NCBI RefSeq assembly: GCF_050908995.1
Contig: NC_135125.1
Coordinates: 13,293,011 to 13,357,010, forward strand
From: Andrena cerasifolii
Taxonomy: Eukaryota; Arthropoda; Insecta; Hymenoptera; Andrenidae
Direction: 5' to 3'
Length of the DNA stretch: 64,000 nt
Shown: positions 1 to 13,400 of the stretch, one piece after another
How positions within the stretch are numbered: the stretch's first letter is position 1
How the letters are laid out: the number at the start of each line of letters is the position of its first letter
Notes under the pieces: model-generated
Database searches by the model: none
Seen by the model: the letters and a program-made list of their open reading frames with translations, nothing else
What the model was told of the DNA's origin: nothing
Translations under genes and position numbers: made by a program

Positions 1-3000
1 TGCATTATCCCTAGTGTCTAACGTTTGCAATGTAGCATTATTGCGGTATCCATGAAGGTTAACCGCGACATCAGCTCCCACTTTACTCTTTCTCATTCGG
101 AATTTATCTGATAACGTTACGTGTATGATTTATTATACGAGATTCTTCATAGTCCAGTAATAGTCCCACATTCCTCTACTTCAACTACTTTTTTCTGCTC
201 TTAAAGATAATATTCCTTGAATTTTAGTTTTCCAATGTATCACCAATTTGAAATATTTGGGTTTAAAAAGTGATAAAATTGACAGAGGCCAGTCGATTTA
301 AGGCACTTAAACTTTTATTTTAGTTTTCCAATGTATCACCAATTTTAAATATTTGGGTTTAAAAAGTGATAAAATTGACAGAGCCAGTCGATTTAAGGCA
401 CTTAAACTTTTATTTTACTTTTACTTAGGCATTTATTCTACCCCCTTTGCAACGAACCACTTAGCAATGATTTCATAGATTCTACCGCATTCTGAAAACT
501 TGCCAGTCAAGTAATGCTACAACTATGTATGTTTACCATTCTAATTAACCAGAGAAAACTAGACTAATCACCCACGACTCATACGATTCTCACATTTGCA
601 GCAAATCAACAATCCATCTAAATTGAGCTGCATACCTTAGAAAACATTTTCTAAAGTTCCTTTCTCATTTCTCTTTCGCTCCCTTCAGTTTCTCTTCTTA
701 AAATTCACACCTTCGACTCAGAATCCTAAAATTTTACAGTCCATACTTTCCATTCACTCTAGCATCGAATAATTATCACAAAGCTGCATTTTCTTTGCCG
801 AAAAGTTGGAGCTTTGGATTATACGTCCACCGATACTGCCAGTGTGTACACGCTGCTCTTAAAACGTTCATTACCGAGAACACATTTGCGTAACAGGGAG
901 TAACATACGAAAGTGCTTTCTAGTTTGCTCTTGATACGTTGGAAGAATGAAGTTCTTCGCGGGGCGCGTTTACTGTGCCTCGTTTTACACTCACGACCCT
1001 AATTTCCCTATTGTTCGCCAGGTGCGATGTTACGCTTCCAGCGAGGCTGGCTAATTGTAGAGGCAACCGTTGCTCCACTGCTACTACGTGGAAAAGACCC
1101 TGAGCCATATGTATCCGTGCGAAGTGGCGTCGTTCGCCTGAATTAATTAGATTGGCGGGACTTTGTGTGGAAAGTTTAACGGTCGGGGGTGCCTGCAACA
1201 CTTATCGATGTACGTAGACGCGAAGATGCACGTGGGTGGCTAAAACGCGGATGTAAATAGAGTACTAAAGTTAGGTAGAACTACTTAGTTAAGAGACGTA
1301 TCGAAGTTTTAACAGAGGTACCAATGTCCAAGAAGAGACTTGTTTCGAGGATGCTTTGTCTCTTTTGTTTTAGAGCGAATAATTTCTTGTTGTGATGATT
1401 TCAAGTCTGGTTAATAGGGTTCTGTATGCGATGGATAATTGGGACTGTAATTAGTACTGCATTAGGTTTCGAATAATTGATTTTTAACTCTTTGCACTCC
1501 GATTTATTCTGTCACAGATCGAGCAGAGATCCTTTGCGAAATACTGCACTTAATGAATATAAAATTTTGAAATAGGATAGATCATAGTGTCTCTAGCGAT
1601 TTTAGGATTAATTAGGCCAAGTTATGCAGAAACCCTCGAAGTTACAAATATTTAGTTAAACACAGTACCTACGGATCCCATACATTTGTGATCTTTATTT
1701 TGCAAAAAATTTCCAACCCATAGAACAACTCTTACATTATACAATTATTAAAACTGCCAAGCTATAGTTCCATTTTAGGCTTAAAAAAACAAAAACTACA
1801 GACAATTTAAAATAATATTGATTATACTAATTACTATTGTAAAAGTATGACAAGAAATAAAATATACCGAATAGAAATAAAGCTACTTTTCTTTAGCAAT
1901 TAAAATCTTCAAACTAAATTTACTCAATTTCAGATCACTGAGGGTTCGTAGCTATTTGAATAACTTGGCCCAATTATTCATTTAAATCTAGGAAAACACA
2001 GACTCTCTCATAAGGTTCAATGATATCAAGACGTAACTTTAATATGCAGAATGGCTGTGATGAATCGTGGCAATTTAAGTTGGGATTTTTAACTCCGTGC
2101 ATTGAGTTGTGCGGTATTAATAATTTAATTTAAATTGGAGGTGTATGTGCATATATAGAAGCTTGCATTGGCATTTGAGGAAGAAACATGCAGCAGGTTA
2201 AAGGAAGTCTGCAATTCACTTGTTTCCTTTTGTTTTAATAAATGACCTGCAATTTGGAGAGCCTGAAAGACACGATTCAATAGTGGACCGATTATTTCCT
2301 TAAAAAAGGGCTCCACAAATGTGTAATTTGAAAGCAGAAAGTGGCCAAGGTGTTGTCCAGCAATTTCCTCATGCAGGATGTACATACATTACTGCGGTTC
2401 ATCGTGAATCACTAGTTTTTCCCCTGCCACGGGTTACTTTATTCCTATTTCAATCTGCTGCTTCTCTGTCGTTCCCTTTTGCAACACGAAATTCATGATA
2501 CCTGTCATTTACAAATCACTGGAAGCATACGAATCATACATCTATCGTGCTTAATTCCGAAACAGCAACAGAATACTTCATATCCTGACTCCACCTAGTC
2601 ACCACATAGACCACATAGTTGACATCATACGATGTTAGTGAATCGTCGTCTCATCGTTTACACCCACGTCGTACTTATTATAGGCCACTGACCTAATACA
2701 TCACTGGTCCATCCTTTGCTTCCCTAGTTTACAAATCTGCACACCTCACTAGACAGCAACATTCCACTTTATCTTCCACTCTCCATCTCTCCTACTAAAC
2801 TACATCCAACCTACCCGAACCCAAACATACTAAATCTGAACTGTCTGACGCCCAATCCTTCATATCGCAATCTCTTTGCCGAAGCTCCATTCACCAGGAC
2901 ACCCCCAAACCTCGCAGCACTTCAATCACAACGGATTTACGTGGAAGAAAACAGTGCTCTGTTTTGAGACACTTCTGCCTACCCAAATACACGTAAGATC

Positions 3001-4380
3001 GAAGTCCCCCGATTCCCGTTGCCCAATGACCAACACGCCGCTCGCTCCAGATCCCTGGAGCCGCGCGTTTCGAAAGTGGGTGGTGCAGCGTGTTCGATTC
3101 GAAAGGCCGGAGCGATGCCTAAACGATAGTAATTCGCAATCGTCGCTTCACGCTCAGTTTAATCCGCTCGTTTATTTTGGAAGAGCGACTTCCTGCGAGG
3201 CGGGGCACTTATCGTCACCGACAACCGCATATCCTCCGGCTGTTTAATCGCGACGTGGATCCCAAGGACGCGTATTCTGCCGCGATACCTCGTCGAAGAC
3301 AGTTCGTCGATCGGCGGGGAACAATCGCGAGCCCCGATAGTCGTGGAAGAAGAAAACGACACGAGAGCATGTGTTTCTCGCGCGGATTTCTCTGCTGGAG
3401 CGGAAGCTGGCGTTGTTAGCGTGAAAGCGGAGATCGGTTGAATATTTATGAATGTCATTAATAAGTGGCGAGGCGGTGTGTGTCGTTTATAATGGCCCTA
3501 GTTGCACGCTTTGCAGCTTCAACGGGGGAAAAGTGACGTGTCGAGGCTGAAACCAGTGACGGGACTTTCTTACTTTTACCGAGGCCACGCGGAATGTGAT
3601 CGACGTCATGTATTTGTGTTGGTCTATCATTGCAGGTGACTTTTAATCAGGAAATTAATTTCGCGACGGTCGACGAATGTGTTAATTAATTGGGCGAATG
3701 TTTCCTGTACTTGGGAGTAGAAAGTGTGGCGACGGATCGAACGGAATTGATTTCTCTTTGAGAAAATGGAAACTTTTTAATAATCGAATATAAACACACG
3801 CTGCACAGAATTTGAAATTCCACTAGGAATTATACAGAAAGCTACTTTTGAAAACATCAGTTTTCGAATTTCACTATTCCACCCCAAAAAATGGTTAAAC
3901 CAGTTTTCTAATTTTACAAAAAAATGTATAATTAAAACAGTGAAAGAATATTTATCCTCACTTTAAAAATTTTCAGGTTTTTTAATATCAAGGAAATTAC
4001 AAAAATATAACAAAATAAAATATACTGCATACAAAACCAAGTAAAAAAGAAATTAAAATGACTAAAACCCTTACAAAATATAAATTATAAATCTTTATTT
4101 CATTTAGTATTTTCCTTCAGGAAATATGAATTCATGAAGATTGGTTTTACAGTGAACTGTTACTACAATATGCTTGTGCCCGAGGCGGTTTGAAGTGAAA
4201 ATGTTAACGTTTTTAATTAAATAATTAATTAATTTTTACTTATTAATTCTACTATCTACAATCGATTTCTTAAATTTAAATTTTAAATAAAAATTTTGTA
4301 AATCCATCGTCAGGTTAGTCCCCAAGCAATTCTTAAAAATCCCCATAGAACCACATCCCCACGCTGCTCCATCAAGGAAA
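1..4380. other. Non-coding stretch, no gene seen
   Basis: Mostly AT-rich DNA with a moderately CpG-rich patch around 2.9-3.65 kb. Short open frames occur on both strands in that patch, but they overlap each other, lack splice context and resemble no family I know. The only clear structure is the tandem duplication near the left end, listed separately. The stretch is probably upstream or intronic sequence relative to the first candidate exon at 5245. Confidence 0.5.
221..413. repeat. 96-bp tandem duplication, two copies
   Basis: Two adjacent copies of about 96 bp (222-317 and 318-412) are nearly identical. The visible differences are a G/A change in the run after CACCAATTT and a one-base deletion (GAGGCC to GAGCC). 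Both copies carry the same TTTAAGGCACTTAAAC segment. The high identity points to a recent local duplication. No coding potential is apparent. Confidence 0.93.
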
Positions 4381-5244
4381 AGAAAGGAGCCAGACACTCC
4401 ATTTTCCAGGTCGCTTGAAAATCGAGCAGTAGCCCGTTGCAGCCGATTTTCCGCGACCTCTCCCCACCGTGTCCCCGATTCCGCAGCAGCCGATTGGCGT
4501 GGAAGGTTTTGAACTCCTCGCGAGCGGATGTGCGATAAAAGTGCCGTCTCGTCCTCCTGTGCGCTCGGGTCTGCCGATACAAGCGCGTTCACACCGTGGA
4601 ACGTGACCGACCATCGCGTTGCCCGGGAAATCTGGCTGGATAAAGCTCGACAAGTGCGCTAGGGCATTGCTTTTCGCGGCTGACGGCCAAGCTCGTCCAT
4701 TCGCGCGCGAACTCGCTGCTTCGAGCGTGTAACCACGAACTTGCTCTCTCTCGCGCGGCTTGGTCGAGGATCGAACGACATCCAAGGCGAACCACGGGCT
4801 AATTATGGGCCTGCCGCGACTCCGCCGATCGCCTAATTGCGTCTGGGAGCAGCGAAAAACTCGTTGAGCCGATTCCACGACAATCCAAGCCGCAACCGTT
4901 ATTCCGTTTGGTGTCCGATCCGAAGTACCGAGTCAGTGGACGATCTTGACGGACGTCTTCTGCTGGGACGCTGGGCACTGTGGGACGAACAGTCCGGGTG
5001 ATTGTGGGGAAGCGTGCTGGGAATGAAGGAACCGTAGGAGTGGTGCGATAGGGGACGGTAATTGTTATTCGATAACGACGTGGTTGTAACGAATGTTCGT
5101 CTGGAGGAAGAGTCGATTAACCCAGTTTCTTGGGGCGCGACACGTGATACAGGGAAGGTAAATACTGGCGACAGAGGGGTCTTCTATTATCGGTGTCGGG
5201 GGTGCGACGGATAAATCGAGGGTGTAATTGCTGGTGTCTTCACG
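4381..5244 (+). promoter_or_regulatory. CpG-rich block, likely promoter and 5' UTR of the first exon
   Basis: This block is much richer in CpG than its AT-rich surroundings and ends at the ATG at 5245. An in-frame TAA lies at 5212-5214, 30 bases before that ATG, so the last part is best read as 5' untranslated sequence. I see no convincing TATA box. Overlapping open frames on the minus strand (for example 4236-4592) look like by-products of the low stop-codon density of CpG-rich DNA. The transcription start cannot be placed. Confidence 0.4.
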
Positions 5245-5341
5245 ATGAGCCGGAAAAAAGTGTGGAACTCTATTGTGCGTCGTAAGAAGAGGAATCACTT
5301 GGACCTGAGTGGCAAGGAGGAGAGCGATGAGGGGAGTGTTT
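5245..5341 (+). CDS. Candidate first coding exon of an unidentified multi-exon gene
   Basis: The frame opens at an ATG with A at -3, preceded by an in-frame TAA at 5212, and runs 32 codons to a consensus donor (T|GTAAGT at 5342), ending in phase 1. The peptide starts MSRKKVWNS, has a basic cluster RRKKR at residues 12-16, and ends KEESDEGSV. There is no signal peptide or membrane segment, so a cytoplasmic or nuclear product is likely, and the basic cluster could be a nuclear localisation or membrane-binding patch. The CpG-rich block upstream fits a promoter-proximal first exon. I do not recognise the family. The frame stays open past the donor to 5455, so a short unspliced ORF is the alternative; the matching phase of the exons at 14557 and 20526 favours splicing. 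Confidence 0.5.
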
Positions 5342-8300
5342 GTAAGTCATGGGGTGCAGTTTTCGGGGTTTCTTTGCTGGCTAAGATTTCGGGATGCTTT
5401 CTATATTGGGTGATCGGTGGTTTGGAGTTTAACTCTTCGGGTACTGGTGTTTATTAAAATTGGGGTGGAGGGTTATGGGTTTCAGAAGTGCTTTAGTGGG
5501 GTGGTTGTGAGATTTTGGAATTAGGGTTGGATTGGAAACAGTTTTGGAATATAGAAACAAGGTTTCTGTTTTGTGGTTAAATAATTTGATATATTTCTGG
5601 GAGAATTAAATTATGATGTAATTAAATTGTAGCGGTGGGGTTGATTTATTGTGAAACACGCAGGGTTAAAGTAACAAACCATGTGGTTAGACATTAGAAC
5701 CGTTAAGGTTTCGATCGCATTGTTTAAAAATTCTAGGATTGCGTTTTGAGTTGGATTTCGTTACCTCGCGTCGATTCGAGTTCTGCTTTCGTTCAAATTC
5801 ATCGAGCTTTTCAAAGTTTGGCTATATCGGAACAAATCTCCAGTGAAATTACTGTGGGAGAGTAATCGTTCTTGCTGATACAGGCCCAAGTGAATCACGT
5901 TTCCGTGGAACTGTTTGGTTGACACATCGTTTTCACAAACCACCAGGAAATATTAAATTCACGTTTATTACTAGCCGCAGGAGTGAATTAAAGGAATAGT
6001 AAAATAATAATCTACAAAAGGAATGTGCTTTTGGTGGCACAGAATTATGTGTACTTTAATAAAAATACTTTAATAATATTCTTTTAATAAAATGCACTGG
6101 TGCGACTAGTATTAATGGAACCTAAATAGTAAACAGTTCTGCTAAATAATTACAATATTTTTTAAGGAGCTAAAGATTCTTCATAAACTGGAGAAAGTAC
6201 CCACACTAGAATTAGAACAAGAACGCGTTAATTTCGTCACTAACTGTTTTAAAAATGATAATTGCTCGAAGCCGTACGATCGGCCAGGTTAATAGAAACA
6301 ACATTTGCGTTCAGAATCATATCTCTAACGGTTCTAATGTTTATTAGCATTTCTAGCCCGCTTCTACTACTCTCTACGCTTTTCCCATTTCATAGAGCCT
6401 CATTTATTTAACTTTCCAACTTGCCTGCATTTTTAAACTTTGCTCAGAGATATGCCTTCAATGCTGATCATTGCCACCAGCAACTAGATTATTAATAATC
6501 GCATAGCTGAGCCACGGAGCGCGTAATTTACAAAGTGCTTGGTATTTTTGCGGAAATGGAAACCACAGCCTGTTTGTCCCGCGTCATTAAATACCGTGAA
6601 CATTTATACGCCTATGTGTGCATTCGTGTGCAAGTGTGTGCGTGGGTATTTTCGCGTGCATGATTTCGCTTGGTGATTTAACGCGAAACGAGTGGAATCG
6701 TAACGCAAAAGAAGGATTCCATTTTTCTCAGGTTCCTTGATTTCTAGAGGGCCAAAAAGCCCCGAAAAGAATTTTCATCTGAACTTCTGGTGGCCATAAT
6801 TGGATAACAGAACGTCGAAAAGTTCCACTAGAATTTTGTAATAAATCAAATCCACATTTCATTCGCCAAATCCCGGATTTTCTCTTTTACAGCTTCCTTG
6901 ATCCTTCTTCCATAGTAACTCTACATCATCGTCGTATTCCACCTCACTTTACAGTGAAGAGTCGCGTACCGTTATCGACTAAAAGCATATTCTAACTTCC
7001 TGTTAGTTGTTCAGCAGCTAAAACATTAACGCACTGATTATTCAAGCAAACACTGCAACAACCGATAATCTGTAACAAATCCTTAATGTATTCTCATCTG
7101 ATAGTATTCCAAAAAATAAAAAATTTTCGACGATAGTAGGTACATGTGCTAAACTATTTACGTGTCAGTTAAATATCTAAGATCATCGAAGTAAACGCCC
7201 GGATGAGATTCTTTAGGCCATCTTCTTGCGCCTCCAGTAAATCACAGTATCTAACAATAACGCGAATCGAAAGTGTACCCTCCCTTAGTTAGCCAGTGCC
7301 AGACAGATCGCTGGCGAGCAGATGGGCCCGCGTAAAGTGCCACGTGTTTGAAGGAAGAACTTAATTGCACGTCCGAAAGCCGATTCTGTGCGTGCGCGCG
7401 CGAGCCGATCGCGGTAATTAGCGTGGCCGCTGGACAAGCCTGTTGATATATTATAGCGATGCGTAGCGTCGTCATAAACAAGATGTGGATATCCTCATTA
7501 GCGATGAAATAACAGCACGATTCTGCCCGCGAACGTAGCTCACTGTGACATGTTTACGAAGTCGATCGGGATCCTCTCGTGAACGAATTTTTCTGTTTCG
7601 CGATGAAAACGGTCTCCTTCCAGCGTGTTTATTCTTCATCCGACTTGTTCGATCATTCATTAGCGCTTTCGAGGGTACGTTGGCAAGGGAGCGTGGGAGA
7701 TTTCTTACGGAAGTGCTTATTATACTGGCGGTGCTTTATTTTTAATGTCTGTTCGGTATTTCATATGACGAGGTGGTGTGATGTATACAGAATTATTATA
7801 TTATTGTTACTCGTCTCGTCTATGCCTTAGAAATCACTCAGTTCAGCTTCACGTACCCTGCACTCCTCGTTTACAGTCTTTCATTTCATAATGAATTGTA
7901 AGGGAAGGTTAGAATTAAATAAGATCAGTGGGCTATTTGCAGAGAGATTCATCAGACATTAGTAAGCCATTAGTTAATCTTCTAAGGGTCATTGACACTC
8001 GTCAGCTCACAGAACTTATGTTTCTACTTCCCCTAAAAAAAAGGGTTCTTCTCCAACTCTTCTAAACTTAATCTGTTCGTACGCCTACACAATGTCCTCC
8101 AAAACCTACTCCACAGATGTCCTAATTTACCAGTCACTGTAAAATATTTCTGATATTTTACTAGTATCTCTTATTAATTCTCTATCCGTGGAAAATGTGC
8201 CCAGCTTGTCCCTTTCAACTTCCCCGAAGAAATCCTAAAAACCATTCTCCCACCACTCATGGTCTCCCCTTCCAACTTACACGTTACAAACTTAATCTCC

Positions 8301-9652
8301 TCGTACCCCCACGCAATATCTTCAAAACCCCTGCTCCAAAAACCGTCCCATTTTCCAGTCGTCATAAAATTTTCATTTCCCTTTGGTCCCCGGCGTTCCC
8401 GCGGCGTGATGCTCGGGTGTGTCGTTTTTGCGCGCACGGCGAAAGGAATCGCGGGGTGGATGGATGGCGAAAGGGTGGCTCGGGGTCTGGCGACATCTGC
8501 TGAAACATCGCGCGGGAGGATGGACGGATCGGGGACGCGGGAAACAGCAATCAAAGGGCGTGCTCGTTGAACGGAGACGAGAGATGATGGAACAGAAGGC
8601 GGTTCAAGGGGGTTGGAGGGTGAAAGCGCCGCGAGAAACGCCGACACCGGGGGATTTTAATTGAAACGTCCGTACATTTAATTAAAAATCACTGTCGGCT
8701 GCGATTCAACTTTGAAACCGCTGTCCAACTGGGCCAGGCATCTGGGATTCGTGCTCGTTTATACAGGCTGCTCGCGGGAGAGATACACACGCATTGTTCG
8801 TGGATTCTGCGGATCGTTTTCATGATAGATTCCGCGTAAAAGCAAGATCTATTCTCAGCGATTGGTGAGGTGTAAATTGTTTCATTCTTTGGGTCAACGA
8901 ATGTGGTGCGCAGCTCCTTTCACACGGGTATTCGTTAATCATTGATCTAACAAGTGTATAGGTATGGAGTTCACGAAAGTGATTCTGAAATAACTATCTT
9001 CTGTTTGATGGTATAAAATCTTGGTGCATTGAAGTTTATCTGTGGAATTTGGGAATTCATTTTTTTAGGCAACTTGGGACTCTCGTTTGTAATTCCCTTG
9101 ATTTGGTTACCTATAGGAGTTTAAGTTCCATTAATTATTCACTGACGATCTTACAAATTTATATGAAAATAAGGTGTTCACTTCACAGCAGCTTCACAGA
9201 TTATTAAACTTCCCAATTAGAATCATACCAAAAAACTTCCCCTAATATTTCAATATTTCGCCCAAACAAAGGTGTACTTCCAAACACATCTACCCCACTA
9301 TGGTCAGCTTAACAATTGAGTAGCAGTTTGATTAATCACTGAACCATTTTTGATTAACGAAATGTTTCCCTCTTAACTACTGTTCTTTCCCCATGGAGCT
9401 GCTAATCGTCTCGGGGCGAGCTCGAGTTTCAGAAGGCCTCACGCAAAGTCGAGAAGAAGAGATGGACGAGAAGAAAATGGCGACCCTAGTTGCGATACTT
9501 GGCGCTTTGGTAACTCAAGGAGACAATGCTAGCCAGCTGTAACGCGATCCTACGGGCCCGTCCTTTGGTTACACGGTGTATAATTTAACCACCGGTATAT
9601 ACTCTTGCTTAATTGCGACTGCAATGCTGTAGCTTGTTCGCCTCGAACTCGA
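5342..9652 (+). other. Intron-like stretch, no further gene seen
   Basis: This would be the first part of a 9.2-kb first intron. It is mainly AT-rich, with a CpG-rich patch at 8.36-8.65 kb holding overlapping open frames on both strands that I read as chance. Acceptor-like sites at about 6734 and 6893 lead quickly into stop codons or lack a following donor. A 49-codon ORF at 9392-9541 (+) starts with an ATG but has no other support. Confidence 0.45.
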
Positions 9653-9768
9653 TTAGACTCGTACACGTTTGGCCTGCTCGCTTGATCTAATTACACCAAC
9701 GATAGAAGAATCGGCAAACACCTTCTGAAGTGAAAAAAAGTTCCTGCGCAACCGAAGTGTCATCCTTG
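9653..9768 (-). CDS. Candidate terminal exon of a nested minus-strand gene
   Basis: Read on the minus strand, a good acceptor (TTCGTTCTCCTTGCAG, ending at 9769) is followed by 37 codons and a TAA at 9655-9653. The exon enters in phase 1, matching the phase 1 donor at 9859, so the frame continues across a 91-bp intron. The peptide starts RMTLRLRRNFF and ends SSEQAKRVRV: basic, short and without a recognisable domain. A second acceptor (CTTTTTTTCACTTCAG) lies inside it at 9725, and in phase 1 it would give a shorter tail. Chance open frames are common in this window, so this is a tentative call. Confidence 0.27.
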
Positions 9769-9859
9769 CTGCAAGGAGAACGAAATCAATAGGCATCGTT
9801 CCATAAAACTCTCCGATTCGTACTGCTTTTCAGTTCCACGACTCCGTCGTAGAACTCAC

Positions 9860-10446
9860 CGATGAGTAAGTCTTTTCCAGCGACGTTCAATTCTGTCTCG
9901 AACGATTCTGCTTGGCAGTCGCGAGAGCCGCAATAATAATCAACGATTTTATGACTTATCCCGTCAGCTGGGGGACGAGAGTAATGGCTGCTTTGTTCCA
10001 GCCGAGGTTTCTTCTTCCGCTTCCTTCCTTTCCGTGTCTTCGACTTCCCTTTCGGTCGAACGGTTGCCAGGCCTCTCTGCCCGCTCATTCTCGTCTCGAC
10101 ATCTGTCGTTTGCAAGAAGGAAGTCTGGCTCACGGAAGAGCTGCGGACGCCAAAAGAGCGACGAGATAATCGCGAAAGGAGTGAAGACAGTCGGTTCGTC
10201 GAACTTTCCCCGTCGACGGCGGTGTGCTTCACTCGATGAAGTATTCCTATGCCATTCGGGGCGTTGATAGGAGGAATCGAACACCTATTGTCAATCCGCT
10301 GTTGATTTGTCTCGGAAAGGAGATTATGTCCATTTTTGGTAGATGATGAAAAGGTAACTGAACTGGAGGATTTAGAGATTTTAGGGTCATCGTTGTCTTC
10401 GTTACAAAGGACAATGTGTTTCTTTAATACCGATGATAATGTCTTG
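9860..10446 (-). CDS. Candidate coding exon, nested minus-strand gene, 5' end uncertain
   Basis: The minus strand is open from 10457 to a GTGAGT donor at 9859, about 199 codons, long for DNA of this moderate GC content. There is no ATG near its upstream end, so it would need an upstream exon. Possible acceptors are ATTAG at 10447 and a pyrimidine-rich TCCTCCAG further in. The predicted peptide begins with a serine-rich, acidic stretch (NEDNDDPK, then SSSSVTFSSS), followed by a very basic segment (GRKRKKKPR), and ends with AESFETELNVAGKDLLI. That pattern would suit a disordered nuclear or RNA-binding protein, but no domain is recognised. It sits antisense inside the first intron of the plus-strand gene. 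Chance ORF is the main alternative. Confidence 0.27.
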
Positions 10447-10457
10447 CTAATATCTAG

Positions 10458-13400
10458 CTATCTGGATGTTTTTGATATAAAACATCCAAGAGACGAAATA
10501 TCAAAGATGTTCTAAAGAATAATTAAATTGATAATTCTACAAGAGATTCAAATTGATCGCTGATGGCTTCTCAGTCATTCGATAAGCAATCGGTAGTAAA
10601 TACCGGAATATTATCGAATCTCCAGCTCTGCTTCATGAAAGATTCAAGATATTCCAGGCAAACTACATGCACAATGTAAATTCATCAATTTCATCAATAT
10701 CTCCCCCCATGCTTCTACATATTCAATTTGTCGAGCCACTGATGTAATAGCCCTCTAACGATATTAGATTATTTCCACCCAATGGAGTTGTTAATGCCAT
10801 CGATTTAACGAGGGGAAGAGTCAGCCTCGCATCGTTTCACCAACGGAGGAGCAACCGTCTTATCGGACAGTGGGCTAGGTCCATCTTGCTCCTCCTACGT
10901 TGTCGTATGACTCAACCTCCTTGTACGGCCAGCAGGAATACGCTCCTCGCAGGAAGTGCATCGTAGTTACGTCGTTGATGGTCTTTCCTCATTACCAGCC
11001 GCGCCTTTGTTCGCCCCTTTTCTTTTTTCTCCTCTCCCGGCAGCCATTCGACCGACTCACATCCACCAGGCGATTATACATCGCTTCACTAGCTATAAAT
11101 CAAATTCGATTATGAAATCGTTTACGTTTCCTTATTGAATCCACTTGTACCGACGACTTCTTCCGAGTGGCGTCGGCGTGTATCCACGCCGAGGGAGTTG
11201 CGCCCTGCACAGGTATTTCGCGTGCATTCACGTCGATATTTTCTCGAAAGCGTCCAAGGCAGCGTCCAAATGTCCCCGAATGTTTACTTCGAGAAGGAAA
11301 CAAGCTTAAGCTCTTTACAAAAATCTGACCGACTCAAAGGGGCGTTTTTTTAAATCTTGCTACACGTTATTACTCTACATAACGTAATATGGTGGACAAT
11401 TTTTCAGATCTGAGGGTTTACTGCTTGTAAGGGTTGTAATGGACCGAGGGAAGTTCGAACCATCAGTTTGTTCTAAATAAGAGGTTTATTATTAGAACGT
11501 TCTGAACTTTAAACGAATTAGTAAGACGACTGGAAGATTCTGAGCGTTAGTGAAAAATGTATTAGGGGTTTTAAAGGTCAGCTGGAAAAATGGTAGTGAG
11601 GGCAGGATAGGGCAAGCTTCGGAGATATCAAGACCGCGATAATGCAAGGTTCGTTGGGTGCAGATGACACATTGGTCTCAGGATTAGGTGACGTAGTCTT
11701 TCGCAAGCCAGAGTGATACGGTGTATGCAGAAGGAAAAAGCAGAAAATATTTATAAGCGTGAGTAATTTCTGAGCTGAGTATATTACAAGGTTCTAAAAA
11801 AATTCGAAGCAGTGATCACTAGTGTCCTCCACGACAGTCTGACTGTCAAATCTTGCTCGAGAGGAACTGATATGTCTAGGTAACATAATTGTAAGTGCAT
11901 CTAATTTCGCCTACTCCTTTGAGTACTTGATATTTTTGTTTCTCATTAGTTATAGATAAAAAAGAAATGGTTTATGTTTCGTGCAGGCCCGGCTCGAGCC
12001 TTTTTTGCGCCCTAGGCGAATTTGGCATTATAAATAAATGTATTATAAATCATTTATTTCGGCTTTTTGATGATCTTACTCTGAATTTTTATTCGTAGCT
12101 TAAAATATTTATAGTGCAACTTGTAATATTTCATTTAAAACTTCGTTTTAAAAAATCCTCATACCGAGAAGACCATTTTGTGATCCTGGTCAACTTTCCG
12201 CCCTGGGCAGCCGCCTCATTTTGCCTATAGGGACGAGCCGGGCTCGTGTCTTTATTATAAAACTAAAGAAATACAATTTCGAAACATTTATATTATTACA
12301 TACTATTTTTTTAAACTGCAGCTCCGCAAATTTCGTGTGCCCATTTGTAGCAAATATCACACTGAAACCACTGGCCGACACAGAAAAAACTGTTTCCCTT
12401 TGTTAAGGGATTTTTAATTTTTGTTAAAATGTTGGAACCAATTAAATTGCTATAAACATGTCATTAATTAGATGCTCCTAGTAAGTATTCATGCATTCAT
12501 AGAACTTTTAAACTTGCCTTCTCCGAATGTGATGTAAAATCATCTCCTCTTCATATTTTCCTGAATTCCCAGTTGTTCTTTGTTTCCTGTCATCCTGTGG
12601 ATGTTAGACAGGGCATATTTTGACAAGACTCCAGTGTTTTCGCTGTGAACGGTAAAATGTAGAAGATAAAAGACTGTTCCATCGCGAGATTCATGAGCCT
12701 TCATCGATCGCGACGTCTTCTGTCTCCCCATCTCAGCTCTATCTCCCCAGGGATACCTGTCTTCGAGTTTTCGAGTGGCGTAGGTTAATGGAATAGTCGG
12801 AAACTGGATCGTAGAGGGAAGTTGGCGCGTCAGATAAATGTATGGAAATGTAATATCTCGAGTTAGGTCGTCGGAGAGGAGGGAAAGGGGCCTCGTCTTG
12901 GGGAGTTACGATATTTAGCTTGCGTTCGATGATCGAAACGAAGCAACGAAATCGATGAGCATGTCGAAGCTGAGATAGGACTCGATCGTTCTGCGTGAGA
13001 AATTTAGTACTGATAATTGCGCTGCCCTGCGCGTGGAATCCTGACAACTGCTTCTAGTAGATAATAGCAACAGCGCTCGTGCGTGCAATCTGGAAATAGA
13101 TTTGATGTGTGGGTTCAGAGAATAATCTGAATGTGCTTTGTAGTCGATTCATTTAACCTGACGTGTATCAGATTCTGCAAGCTTTGTCAGCAATTTTAAA
13201 ATTGTTCCTGTCTTGTTGGAAAATTATCACAATTTTTCAATATGAAAACATTTCGCTATAAGCACTGTACTAATTGAATTTGTACATCTTTGAGCAGGAC
13301 CTTTATCGCTAGAAGGATAATGTTCTAGAAAGCATCACCTTTCCGCTATATCTAGAAACTCTAGAATCTCTTTCCTCCAGAAACTACAGAAGTGACTTAA

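Noticed and set aside
9392..9541. 49-codon ATG-started small ORF (MELLIVSGRARV...)
   Set aside because: Short, unsupported by promoter or splice sites, and antisense to sequence just downstream of the candidate nested gene.
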